Of a stretch of DNA of 64,000 nt, positions 43,276 through 51,486 are shown piece by piece. The notes under the pieces are model-generated. The model saw nothing but the letters and a program-made list of their open reading frames with translations, had not been told where the DNA came from and searched no databases. A program made the position numbers and the translations under genes. Origin of the DNA: an uncultured Lachnospiraceae bacterium (GTDB lineage: Bacteria > Bacillota > Clostridia > Lachnospirales > Lachnospiraceae). Numbering within the stretch: the first letter of the stretch is position 1; each line of letters begins with the position of its first letter. The DNA is taken from positions 248,001 to 312,000 of the forward strand of contig CAMUYQ010000001.1 of assembly GCA_947165025.1 (NCBI GenBank). The letters are read 5' to 3'.

Positions 43276-44523
43276 TCATTTCATCCGGCACTGTCCGCTC
43301 AGATGCCCTGTTGACCAGGCTATCTGCAGGTTGAACCCTCCGGTTAAAGCATCTACATCTATCATCTCGCCCGCGAAATACAGGCCCTTTATCTTTTTGC
43401 ATTCCATCGTGGACGGATCTATCTCAGATGTTGCGACACCGCCCCTTGTTATTATAGCCTCATCAAATCCGCGGTTGCCGTCAATCTCGATCACGAATCC
43501 CTTTAATACTTCACAAAGTCTCTTCCTTTCCTGTCTGGTGACAAGATTCACTTTCTTTGCAGGATCGATCCCGGATCTTTTGATAACTGCCGTTATCATT
43601 TTTGAAGGAAGGAGTTTGTTAAGAGAATTTCCAAAGTCCCTGTTCTGTCCCTCTTCAAAATCCCTCAGTATCCTTGCATCAAGTTCTTCATCCGAAAGAG
43701 CAGGCTTAAGATCGACCGTGACCGTTATACCGTCTTTGTAATCATCCTCTTTTACATATGAGGAAGCCGATAAGATGAGCGGTCCGGATATACCGAAATG
43801 CGTAAAGAGCATCTCACCGAAACCTGTGTAAAGGACTTTTTTTGCCTTTTTTACTTCAACCGATACATTCTTAAGAGCCAGTCCCTGCATGTCGGTTATC
43901 AGTCTGTCGCGGCATGAAAACGGAACGAGTGAAGGTTCTCTTCTGTTCACCTTTAAGCCAAGCTTTTCAAGCTTTGCAAAACCTGATCCGTCTGATCCGG
44001 TAAGCGGATAAGACTGCCCGCCCAACGCAAGTATCACAGCATCGGCATTTATCCCGGGGTCCTTCCCGCCGCTAATGATAACGCCCGTTATGTGATCGCC
44101 GGTCCCATGATTTTCGATCATAAGATCTGTAACACGGGTGCCGCACATGATACGGACGCCGAGCTGTTCAAGTCTGTTCTTAAGTACCTTTATGACATCG
44201 GATGAATGATCGCTGACCGGGAATACCCTCTCTCCTCTCTCAACTTTCGTTTTCAGTCCCAGAGAATTGAAAAAAGAGACCGTTTCCGAGTTGTCATAGT
44301 CATAAAATGCACTGTACAGGAACTTCTTATTGGTCACAATATTGTCAAAAAGCTCTTCCACCGGGCAGGCATTCGTGATATTACATCTACCCTTTCCCGT
44401 CAGGAACAGCTTTTTGCCGAGCTTATCATTCTGTTCGATAAGCGTTACCTTATTACCGTTTTGGGCCGCAGTTATCGCAGCCATCATGCCGGCGGGACCG
44501 CCGCCAACAACACATACGTTCAT
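43276..44523 (-). CDS. HI0933/BaiN-like FAD-dependent oxidoreductase
   Basis: This 415-residue flavoprotein has the dinucleotide-binding GGGPAGMMAAITAA at the N-terminus, LTGKGRCNITN, the LALGGQSYP motif and the C-terminal YFAGEMIDVDALTGGFNLQ. These define the HI0933 family. Some members (BaiN) reduce bile acid intermediates, but most have no proven substrate. It follows the TetR gene by 3 bases, so it may be under control of that regulator. Confidence 0.88.
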   Translation of the reverse strand: MNVCVVGGGPAGMMAAITAAQNGNKVTLIEQNDKLGKKLFLTGKGRCNITNACPVEELFDNIVTNKKFLYSAFYDYDNSETVSFFNSLGLKTKVERGERVFPVSDHSSDVIKVLKNRLEQLGVRIMCGTRVTDLMIENHGTGDHITGVIISGGKDPGINADAVILALGGQSYPLTGSDGSGFAKLEKLGLKVNRREPSLVPFSCRDRLITDMQGLALKNVSVEVKKAKKVLYTGFGEMLFTHFGISGPLILSASSYVKEDDYKDGITVTVDLKPALSDEELDARILRDFEEGQNRDFGNSLNKLLPSKMITAVIKRSGIDPAKKVNLVTRQERKRLCEVLKGFVIEIDGNRGFDEAIITRGGVATSEIDPSTMECKKIKGLYFAGEMIDVDALTGGFNLQIAWSTGHLSGQCRMK

Positions 44524-44526
44524 GAT

Positions 44527-45075
44527 TTAAAAGAATCCCTCGATAGTCTCCTTAAGTGTCGGAAGGATCTCCTCGGTCGTAAGATCAAGTTCACCGCAGA
44601 TCGCCATGCAGGCCATACCGTGCATGAAGATAAACACCTTCATGAAAATGTCACCGGCCTTGTTCATATCAAGGTTCTTGATCCGGCGGAGCTGCTTGAT
44701 GACAAATCCGTTCTCGGCACCGTTTATAAGATCATACATCGTATTATTGTCATCATGGGCTGTCAGGAAAAGAAGCTTGAACAGGTTGAGCTCTTTCTTT
44801 GCAAAAGTTATATAGCATAATCCGAGATCAACAAAAGGAGTCTCGTTCTTCTGTTCAAAGTTTAGGCAGAACTCCTCATAAAACGCTTTTGCCTTTATAA
44901 ACACTTCATTTGAAAGTTCTTCCATATTCGTGTAAACGCGGAAGATAGGCTGTGTACTGCATGAGATATGTGCGGCAAGCTTTCTTGCCGTGAGCATCTC
45001 GATCCCCTGTGTCCTTACAAGATCGAACGCTCCGTCTAAGATCATCTGTTTTGAAATCTGTTCTTTTCTGGCCAT
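44527..45075 (-). CDS. TetR-family transcriptional regulator
   Basis: This 182-residue protein has an N-terminal helix-turn-helix (about 12-55): GAFDLVRTQGIEMLTARKLA, then a recognition region around CSTQPIFRVYTNMEEL. The C-terminal ligand domain is not specific. The ATG at 45075 after GAGGGT is chosen over upstream codons that would extend into the preceding terminator. Its gene starts a new transcript with the flavoprotein gene. Confidence 0.85.
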   Translation of the reverse strand: MARKEQISKQMILDGAFDLVRTQGIEMLTARKLAAHISCSTQPIFRVYTNMEELSNEVFIKAKAFYEEFCLNFEQKNETPFVDLGLCYITFAKKELNLFKLLFLTAHDDNNTMYDLINGAENGFVIKQLRRIKNLDMNKAGDIFMKVFIFMHGMACMAICGELDLTTEEILPTLKETIEGFF

Positions 45076-45131
45076 GGTACCCTCACAAAGATTAGTATTA
45101 TGCCCCTTATCCATCTCTCCCCTGATGGAAC

Positions 45132-45163
45132 AAAAAACAGGCAGCCACATCGCGACTGCCTGT
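45132..45163 (-). terminator. Terminator of the carboxyltransferase/Na+ pump operon
   Basis: On the minus strand CAGGCAG and CTGCCTG (45138-45144 and 45156-45162) form a stem with an 11-base loop, followed by six T residues (45132-45137). Confidence 0.88.
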
Positions 45164-45222
45164 TAATTGTAACACACGTTATGATATATTGCATCAACAA
45201 ATTTAAAAAATTTTAATGTCTG

Positions 45223-46659
45223 TTATACCGGATATGCCGCTGATGCAGTATCCGCCTTCTTCATATCGACTTTACTCTGCTGAGCCTCACGATATTTGAA
45301 GAAATCCGTAGCAACCTGAGGGAACAGTGCATATGTGAGCACGTCCTCATCCTGCTGCTTGTACTGCTTCATTTCTGCTTCAAGTGACTCAAGCTCGGGC
45401 TTGTCGTGACCTGTTGCTTCCGCAGAACGGGCTGTTGATCTCTTCTCGCCCGGGATAACCTTATTGATCACTTCCTCGTTCATAGGCTTAACGGTCTGGC
45501 CGTAGTTACCACGAAGAAGATCCTTGAACTCACCTGTTGCCATCTTGTATCTCTCGCCCATAAGAACGTTGAAGATAGCCTGAGTTCCGACGATCTGAGA
45601 TGAAGGTGTAACAAGAGGCGGCTCACCGCAGTCCTTACGAACCTTCGGGATCTCCTCAAGAACCTGCTGGTACTTGTCTTCAGCATTCTGCTCTTTAAGC
45701 TGTGATACCATGTTTGAAAGCATTCCGCCGGGAACCTGGTACAGAAGTGTCTTGATGTTTACACCGAGAACCTTTGTGCTCATAAGACCGGACTCGATGC
45801 ACTCCTCCCTGTAAGGGCGGAAGTAATCGGCGATCTCCGCAAGCTTTGTCTGTGACAGTCCGGTATCGTAAGGTGTTCCCTTGAATGTCTCAACCATAAC
45901 TTCTGTTGCAGGCTGGCTCGTTCCGAGTGCGAAAGGTGAGATCGCACAGTCGATAACATCAACACCTGCCTCAACAGCCTTGAGCTGTGTCATGGACGCG
46001 CAGCCCGATGTATAGTGTGTATGAAGCTGGATAGGAAGCTTTGTGTTCTCCTTCATAGCCTTGATAAGATCAGCTGCCCTGTAGGGAACAAGAAGACCTG
46101 CCATATCCTTGATACAGATCGAATCAGCACCCATCTCCTCGATCTTCTTTGCCATGTCAGCCCAGTACTCAAGCGTATAAGCATCACCGAGCGTATATGA
46201 GAGTGCAACCTGTGTGCTTCCTCTTCCTTCCTGCTTCTTGACGCGGTTTGTTGCATCAACTGCAGCCTGAAGGTTACGAAGATCGTTAAGGCAGTCAAAT
46301 ATCCTTATGATATCGATACCGTTGGCGATTGATTTTTCAACGAATGCATTTACAACATCATCTGCGTAAGGTCTGTAACCAAGGATGTTCTGACCTCTGA
46401 AGAGCATCTGAAGCTTTGTCTTCTTAAATCCGTCCTTTAACTTACGAAGCCTCTCCCACGGATCCTCTTTAAGGAAACGAAGGGAAGCGTCAAATGTGGC
46501 ACCACCCCAGCACTCTACCGAGTAGTAACCTATCTCGTCCATCTTAGCGATGATGGGAAGCATAACCTCGGTGGGCATTCTCGTTGCGATGAGCGACTGA
46601 TGCGCATCACGCAGAACGGTTTCCATTATGCCGACCGGTTTCTTTTCAACTTCAGCCAT
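45223..46659 (-). CDS. Biotin-dependent carboxyltransferase, oxaloacetate/pyruvate type (5S/OadA-like)
   Basis: This 478-residue protein is a TIM-barrel carboxyltransferase. It shows ETVLRDAHQSLIATRM and the DAH metal/substrate motif, CWGGATFDASLRFLKEDPWERL, and QLHTHYTSG with metal-binding His residues. The biotinyl domain found at the C-terminus of many OadA proteins is missing, and the separate carrier two genes upstream would replace it. It resembles the 5S subunit of transcarboxylase and OadA. It could move CO2 between biotin and pyruvate/oxaloacetate. GGAGG lies 8 bases before the ATG at 46659. Confidence 0.88.
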   Translation of the reverse strand: MAEVEKKPVGIMETVLRDAHQSLIATRMPTEVMLPIIAKMDEIGYYSVECWGGATFDASLRFLKEDPWERLRKLKDGFKKTKLQMLFRGQNILGYRPYADDVVNAFVEKSIANGIDIIRIFDCLNDLRNLQAAVDATNRVKKQEGRGSTQVALSYTLGDAYTLEYWADMAKKIEEMGADSICIKDMAGLLVPYRAADLIKAMKENTKLPIQLHTHYTSGCASMTQLKAVEAGVDVIDCAISPFALGTSQPATEVMVETFKGTPYDTGLSQTKLAEIADYFRPYREECIESGLMSTKVLGVNIKTLLYQVPGGMLSNMVSQLKEQNAEDKYQQVLEEIPKVRKDCGEPPLVTPSSQIVGTQAIFNVLMGERYKMATGEFKDLLRGNYGQTVKPMNEEVINKVIPGEKRSTARSAEATGHDKPELESLEAEMKQYKQQDEDVLTYALFPQVATDFFKYREAQQSKVDMKKADTASAAYPV

Positions 46660-46685
46660 AATATAATCCTCCATTAATCTGATTA

Positions 46686-47837
46686 TTAAAAGATTCCGAA
46701 AATAGCCATAAATGTTCCTGCTGCAACGGCAGTACCGATTACGCCCGCAACGTTAGGGCCCATCGCATGCATGAGAAGGAAGTTTGTCGGATCTTCTTCC
46801 GCACCGACCTTCTGTGATACACGTGCTGCCATCGGAACAGCCGAAACGCCGGCCGAACCTATGAGCGGGTTGACCTTTCCGCCCGTAAGAACACACATTA
46901 TCTTTCCGAATAATACTCCGGCCGCCGTACCGAACGCAAATGCAACAAGTCCGAGAACGACGATCTTAAGTGTATTTGCATTAAGGAATGCTGCAGCTGA
47001 TGTTGTCGCACCTACGCTTGTTCCGAGCAGGATAACGACTATGTACATAAGTGCATTGCTGGCCGTATCGGTAAGCTGTCTGACAACGCCTGACTCCCTG
47101 AAGAGGTTACCGAGCATGAGCATACCTACAAGAGGAGCTGTCGTCGGAAGAATCATGCAGACAACTATCGTAACGATTATAGGGAACAGGATCCTCTCAA
47201 GCTTTGTAACGGGACGAAGCTGTTCCATCTTGATCTTTCTTTCTTTTTCGGTCGTCAGCAGTTTCATGATGGGCGGCTGAATGATCGGCACGAGCGACAT
47301 GTACGAATATGCCGCAACGGCTATAGGCCCGAGAAGTGCTGTCTGTCCGAGCTTACTTGCAAGGAAGATCGATGTAGGGCCGTCGGCACCGCCGATGATG
47401 GCGATTGCTGCGGCTGCCTTATCATTGAATCCCATGGCGATGGCCATGAAGTAAGCGGCATAAATACCGAACTGTGCTGCCGCACCGAGAAGGAAACTCT
47501 TCGGGTTGGCGATGAGCGGTCCGAAGTCGGTCATGGCTCCGACGCCCATAAATATGAGTGACGGCAATATTGCCCATTCATCCAGTTTATAGAAATAGTA
47601 CAGCAGTCCACCGGTTCCGTTGGCTGCCTCTTCAATCTTCAGCATAATATCCGGATAGATATTTACGAGAAGCATTCCGAATGCAATGGGAGTCAGCAAC
47701 AGCGGTTCAAAATCCTTCGCTATCGCCAGATACAGGAATACACATGCTACAGCTATCATAAGATAGTTTCCCCAGCTCAGTCCGAGGAATGCCGTCTGCT
47801 GCAGGAGATTCCCTAATGTATTAGCTACATAAGACAT
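46686..47837 (-). CDS. Na+-transporting decarboxylase beta subunit (OadB/MmdB/GcdB family)
   Basis: This 383-residue integral membrane protein decarboxylates carboxybiotin and exports Na+. Family markers include GVGAMTDFGPLIANP, AIIGGADGPTSIF with the ion-binding Asp, and MGPNVAGVIGTAVAAG near the C-terminus. Length and helix pattern match the family. Beta subunits are shared by oxaloacetate, methylmalonyl-CoA and glutaconyl-CoA decarboxylases, so the substrate is set by the carboxyltransferases of this operon. Confidence 0.93.
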   Translation of the reverse strand: MSYVANTLGNLLQQTAFLGLSWGNYLMIAVACVFLYLAIAKDFEPLLLTPIAFGMLLVNIYPDIMLKIEEAANGTGGLLYYFYKLDEWAILPSLIFMGVGAMTDFGPLIANPKSFLLGAAAQFGIYAAYFMAIAMGFNDKAAAAIAIIGGADGPTSIFLASKLGQTALLGPIAVAAYSYMSLVPIIQPPIMKLLTTEKERKIKMEQLRPVTKLERILFPIIVTIVVCMILPTTAPLVGMLMLGNLFRESGVVRQLTDTASNALMYIVVILLGTSVGATTSAAAFLNANTLKIVVLGLVAFAFGTAAGVLFGKIMCVLTGGKVNPLIGSAGVSAVPMAARVSQKVGAEEDPTNFLLMHAMGPNVAGVIGTAVAAGTFMAIFGIF

Positions 47838-47865
47838 TTTTAATCCTCCACACTACCTTCGTTGA

Positions 47866-48237
47866 TTAGTTAAGTGTTGCGAGAAGCTGACCTGCTGCGC
47901 AGGCATCACCTACTGCACAGTCAATACTTGCTACCGTGCCGTCCTTGGGAGCGACGACAGGGATCTCCATCTTCATTGCCTCGATGATGATGACAGCATC
48001 TCCGGCCTTAACAGCCTGTCCGACGCTTGCCTCGATCTTAAATACCTTACCTGCTGCACCTGCTTCGATCCTTACAGATCCTGCACCAGCTGATGCTGCT
48101 GCCTTGGGTGCTGCAGCGGGAGCTGCCTTGGGAGCTGCCTTTACGGGAGCTGCTGCGGGCGCTGCACCTGATCCTGTTCCTTCTTCTACTGTAACGTCAT
48201 AAACGTTTCCGTTAACGGTGATCGTATAGTTTTTCAT
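47866..48237 (-). CDS. Biotin carrier protein (biotinyl domain with Ala/Pro linker)
   Basis: This 123-residue protein has the biotinylation site EAMKM (K89), an Ala/Pro/Lys-rich flexible linker (about 24-54) and an N-terminal segment that anchors it to its partners. It is the GcdC/MmdC or 1.3S-type carrier for the neighbouring carboxyltransferases and the Na+ pump. A monofunctional biotin ligase gene lies at 57.7-58.4 kb. Confidence 0.93.
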   Translation of the reverse strand: MKNYTITVNGNVYDVTVEEGTGSGAAPAAAPVKAAPKAAPAAAPKAAASAGAGSVRIEAGAAGKVFKIEASVGQAVKAGDAVIIIEAMKMEIPVVAPKDGTVASIDCAVGDACAAGQLLATLN

Positions 48238-48248
48238 GATATGTCCTC

Positions 48249-49043
48249 CTACTTATTCCATAAACTGTTAGGTCTTCTGACAATACTTCTTACGACAAAA
48301 TCATCCGATGAGCCGCTCGTGCCTGCCGCAGCGATCGCCGCAGTGATAACGGCAACAAGTTCAAGGTCATCGGCCTCTTCTTCTTTTTCGACGATCTGTG
48401 CGATCGTATTGTCAACCGCAGCAGCTTTGACGTCGGTCTTGTCTTTGTTAAATGCATTCTGTATCTTCGGAATGAAATTAAAAAGACTGATTATGATCGA
48501 AATCAGGATCAGTACAACAAATACCGTTCCCATTCCGAGAAGTGTGTTAAGTCCGGCCTTCTCCATCTTCTCACCAAACGTCCAGTCAATGTTGGTGGTA
48601 AGTGAGTTAAGTGTCTTGTAAAGATCATCTTTGAAGATAGCCTCAACCTGGGCATTCCTCTTTGACCCGACCACATCAAGTTTTACTATTATGTCTTTGC
48701 CTGAATCATCATAATCCGCACTCATTCCGGTAATCGAAACGAAATCACCGATGTCCGGTTTTGCACTGTTCCATGATTGAAGTGCATTGACCATTCCGTT
48801 TCCGTTAGCCTTAACTCCGAAATAGTTGGAGATCACATATTCAAGATACTCGCCGCCCTGCTCAGAGATCTCTGCAGACTGCTGTTCATCAAGAGCTGCA
48901 AGAAACTGCGTTACAAGGTTGCTCGTCGTTTCCTCAAGTGCCGTAGCGACTTCGGGATCGAGAGTCTTCTTTGTGCTGCCACCGCAAGCGGTAAGTCCAA
49001 GGACACAGGCTGTCAAACATAATATCAATCTGAACTTTTTCAT
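48249..49043 (-). CDS. Lipoprotein-OadG fusion, Na+ pump small subunit
   Basis: This 264-residue protein has a lipobox (GLTAC, C20), an extracytoplasmic domain of about 140 residues, a transmembrane helix (165-190, TLLGMGTVFVVLILISIII) and a cytoplasmic tail. The helix plus tail match the OadG/delta subunit, which holds the decarboxylase complex together. The tail ends RSIVRRPNSLWNK, a pattern like other OadG C-termini. Canonical OadG proteins are about 80-120 residues and have no lipoprotein domain, so the N-terminal extension is notable. Its role is unknown. Confidence 0.75.
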   Translation of the reverse strand: MKKFRLILCLTACVLGLTACGGSTKKTLDPEVATALEETTSNLVTQFLAALDEQQSAEISEQGGEYLEYVISNYFGVKANGNGMVNALQSWNSAKPDIGDFVSITGMSADYDDSGKDIIVKLDVVGSKRNAQVEAIFKDDLYKTLNSLTTNIDWTFGEKMEKAGLNTLLGMGTVFVVLILISIIISLFNFIPKIQNAFNKDKTDVKAAAVDNTIAQIVEKEEEADDLELVAVITAAIAAAGTSGSSDDFVVRSIVRRPNSLWNK

Positions 49044-49063
49044 ATTACGTATCCCTATCCTTT

Positions 49064-50494
49064 CTAAACTGTTCCGTGCTTTTTGGCAGGTCTGTCCTCT
49101 CTCTTTGTATAAAGCATTTCTAATGCGCCTATCACATACTTCCTTGTATCGGATGCAGCGATAACCTGATCAACATAACCGCGTCTTGCGGCTGTATCAA
49201 CACTGTTTTGCAATTTGTCGTATTCTTTTGCGCCCTCGGCGATCCTGTCGGAACCCTTTCCGTCAAAGATGACCTTTGCGGCAAGATTGGCATCCATCAT
49301 ACCGATCTTAGCGCTGTCCCATGCCATCGTGATATCTGCACCGAGTGATTTTGAATTCATAACGATACCGGCTGTGCCGAAAGCCTTACCGGTAACAACG
49401 TTAACCTTGGGAACCGTTGCATTTGCGAATGCGAATGCAAGCTTTGAAGCAGCCTTTGCGATACCCTTCTCGCATTCAACGTCAGCAGCGAATCCGTCAA
49501 CGTTTGTAAGCGAAAGTACAGGAATATCAAACGAATCACAGAAGTTAACAAAATCAGCGGCCTTGTTTGCTGCCGCAACTGTGAGGATGGCATCGCCGTC
49601 CCAGAGCTTGTTTCCTTCGTCGTCATAGCCTTCGGATCTGTTTGCAACACATCCGACCGTCTGACCGTTAAGTCTGATGAAGCCGCATGTGATCTCTTTT
49701 CCGTATCCTGCCTTAACTTCAAAGTAAGAATTGTCATCGGCGATCATCGAAAGAGCTATCGCTGAATCACCTGTGCAGTTTGCGATATCCGAAACCGCAC
49801 GGTTAAGATCATCGGTGCAGTCACTTACTGCTCCGAACTCATCATTGTTGGAAGGAAGAAGTGAAACAAAGCTTCTGATCTCCCCGTATATCTCAGCTTC
49901 ACTTGCCGTAATGTCAACATTTCCTGCCTCGTCAGCCTGGAAAGCCGCTGCACTCGTATCGTTCTTCTCCTCATAATTGCCGCTCAGTGCATTGGGGGAA
50001 TTCACGAAGAGTCTGGCATCCTTTTCCTCCATGAACACAAAATCGCTCATACCGGTAAGAAGCGAAAGTCCTCCGCCGCATTTACCGAATACTGCTGTGA
50101 TCTGGGGAATGACACCGCTTGCCATCGCCTGCGCCTTATAGATCCTGCCGAATGCCGAAAGAGCATCGGTTGCCTCATTAAGACGAAGTCCTGCGGAGTC
50201 GATAAGTCCGATAACGGGAGCGCCTACCTTAAGTGCAAGATTGTAAAGATTTACGATCTTCTTGGCATGCATCTCACCGACGGAACCGCCGAGTACGGCT
50301 GAGTCCTGGCTGTAAACGTATACAAGTCTTCCGTCGATAAGACCGTAACCCGTTACAACGCCGTCAGCAATGCTCTCCTTCGGTTCCATGTTAAAATCGG
50401 TGGAACGTGCAGTAACACTCGCGCCGATCTCAACGAAACTGTTTTCATCAAGCAAACTTGAAACACGTTTGCCTGCAAGTGAAGAATTACTCAT
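49064..50494 (-). CDS. Acyl-CoA carboxyltransferase, 12S/MmdA-like
   Basis: This 476-residue protein belongs to the crotonase-fold carboxyltransferase family (MmdA, PccB, 12S subunit). It shows VYSQDSAVLGGSVGEMHAKKI, IGLIDSAGLRLNEA and the oxyanion-type GKAFGTAGIVM. It is the first gene of the operon and has its own promoter. It probably transfers carboxyl groups between an acyl-CoA (methylmalonyl-CoA likely) and biotin. At 476 residues it is a little shorter than typical PccB (about 510). Confidence 0.85.
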   Translation of the reverse strand: MSNSSLAGKRVSSLLDENSFVEIGASVTARSTDFNMEPKESIADGVVTGYGLIDGRLVYVYSQDSAVLGGSVGEMHAKKIVNLYNLALKVGAPVIGLIDSAGLRLNEATDALSAFGRIYKAQAMASGVIPQITAVFGKCGGGLSLLTGMSDFVFMEEKDARLFVNSPNALSGNYEEKNDTSAAAFQADEAGNVDITASEAEIYGEIRSFVSLLPSNNDEFGAVSDCTDDLNRAVSDIANCTGDSAIALSMIADDNSYFEVKAGYGKEITCGFIRLNGQTVGCVANRSEGYDDEGNKLWDGDAILTVAAANKAADFVNFCDSFDIPVLSLTNVDGFAADVECEKGIAKAASKLAFAFANATVPKVNVVTGKAFGTAGIVMNSKSLGADITMAWDSAKIGMMDANLAAKVIFDGKGSDRIAEGAKEYDKLQNSVDTAARRGYVDQVIAASDTRKYVIGALEMLYTKREDRPAKKHGTV

Positions 50495-50546
50495 TGCAAA
50501 ACCTCCATATAAAATATATTAATAACCGCAAATACGCACTTTTGTT

Positions 50547-50574
50547 ATTTTAACATAGGAAAGGGGATTTTCAA
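50547..50574 (-). promoter_or_regulatory. Promoter of the carboxyltransferase/Na+ pump operon
   Basis: A -35 TTGAAA (50569-50574), a 16-base spacer and TAAAAT (50547-50552) with TGT giving an extended -10. It lies about 55 bases before the first ATG. Confidence 0.65.
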
Positions 50575-50597
50575 AGAATAAAATTTAAGAAAAGATC

Positions 50598-50624
50598 AAA
50601 AAAGAAAGGGGCCATACGGTCCCC
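50598..50624 (-). terminator. Terminator of the scpA-scpB transcript
   Basis: On the minus strand GGGG-A-CC pairs with GGCCCC around a GTAT loop (50608-50624) and is followed by TTTCTTTTTT. It begins 2 bases after the scpB stop. Confidence 0.85.
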
Positions 50625-50626
50625 TC

Positions 50627-51292
50627 TCAGATATCGAGTTTAAGCTGTATTTCCTCTGCCGCTTCACGCTTGAATTCCTCCAGGCGGTCAGGTGCTATAT
50701 CGGGCAGATCCTCTATCGACTTGACGCCGAATGAACGCAGGAACTGTTCCGTCGTTCCGAACAGGAGCGGACGGCCGGGCGCATTAAGCCTTCCGAGCTC
50801 CGTGATAAGCCCGAACTCGAGAAGCCTGTTGATCGGATGATCGCATGACACACCGCGGATCTTTTCAACCTCTGCTCTTGTGACCGGCTGTTTGTACGCT
50901 ATTATTGAAAGCGTCTCAAGTGCAGTATCAGACAGATGCATGTTCTTCGGGATCTTGGCAACCTTGATGAGATACTCATACATCTCTGTCTTCGAGCACA
51001 TCTGTACAGCATTGTCGAGTTCAACGATAGTAAGACCGAAATCCTTGTTGCGCTCAAACTTCGCTTTCATCTTCTCGATGACTTCTTTCGTCTCGTCCTC
51101 ACTAAAGCCTATCGCTTCGGAGAGCTTTTTGATCTCGACGGAGTCTCCCATCGCAAACAGGATCGCGGAGATCGCTGCCTCGGGATGCTCTGCACGAACA
51201 GTTTCCTCGTGCTGCTCTTCCTCTGCCGCCGGCTCTGCGATGTCCATGTCGTCTATATTCTCTTTTAATGATTCTTCAAATTCTTTCTTCAT
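50627..51292 (-). CDS. scpB: Segregation and condensation protein B
   Basis: This 221-residue protein forms the SMC-ScpAB condensin with ScpA. It has the paired winged-helix signature region with SDTALETLSIIAYKQPVTRAEVEKIRGV and the GRPLLFGTT motif. The N-terminus carries an unusual acidic extension of about 40 residues before AISAILFAMG. The ATG at 51292 is the likely start, because a TTG upstream (51340) would begin inside the structured leader. The RBS is weak (ACAGG), so the upstream RNA element could influence translation. Confidence 0.93.
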   Translation of the reverse strand: MKKEFEESLKENIDDMDIAEPAAEEEQHEETVRAEHPEAAISAILFAMGDSVEIKKLSEAIGFSEDETKEVIEKMKAKFERNKDFGLTIVELDNAVQMCSKTEMYEYLIKVAKIPKNMHLSDTALETLSIIAYKQPVTRAEVEKIRGVSCDHPINRLLEFGLITELGRLNAPGRPLLFGTTEQFLRSFGVKSIEDLPDIAPDRLEEFKREAAEEIQLKLDI

Positions 51293-51310
51293 ACCTGTAA
51301 TTCTCAATAG

Positions 51311-51462
51311 CGCCGCATGTATATTTACACATTTGTTCAAAAAGGCGCTTTCGCTCCTTTCCGGACGTCACGTTACTAGGCTCGAAAAAACCTCGTCAAG
51401 TAACAACGTCCTCCAAAGCTTTTCTCACAAACGGTAAACATGCATGCGGCGGTGTTTGTGAG
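51311..51462 (-). ncRNA. Structured RNA-like element, copy 2, in the scpA-scpB gap
   Basis: On the minus strand the outer stem pairs 51451-51434 with 51328-51311 in 17 of 18 positions. Inside lie CGTTTGT/ACAAATG, a GA/GA internal loop, AAAAG/CTTTT, then GGACGT/ACGTCC and GTTAC/GTAAC around the core TTGACGAGG...CGAGCCTA, and a hairpin GGAGC-GAAA-GCGCC with a GNRA loop. Core and layout match copy 1 at 26695-26850, while the helix sequences differ but keep pairing. Upstream, CTCACAAAC (from 51462) can pair perfectly with GTTTGTGAG (to 51424), which competes with the inner stem. The element ends 18 bases before the scpB ATG. Confidence 0.7.
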
Positions 51463-51486
51463 AACAGACTGAGGTGTAAAATACAA

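Noticed and set aside
45076-45150. Longer TetR protein starting upstream of 45075
   Set aside because: It would extend into the terminator of the preceding operon. The ATG at 45075 has an RBS and fits the usual TetR N-terminus.
51290-51340. Longer scpB starting at a TTG at 51340
   Set aside because: It would place the start codon inside the paired part of the structured leader, with no RBS, and adds residues not typical of ScpB. The ATG at 51292 fits better.
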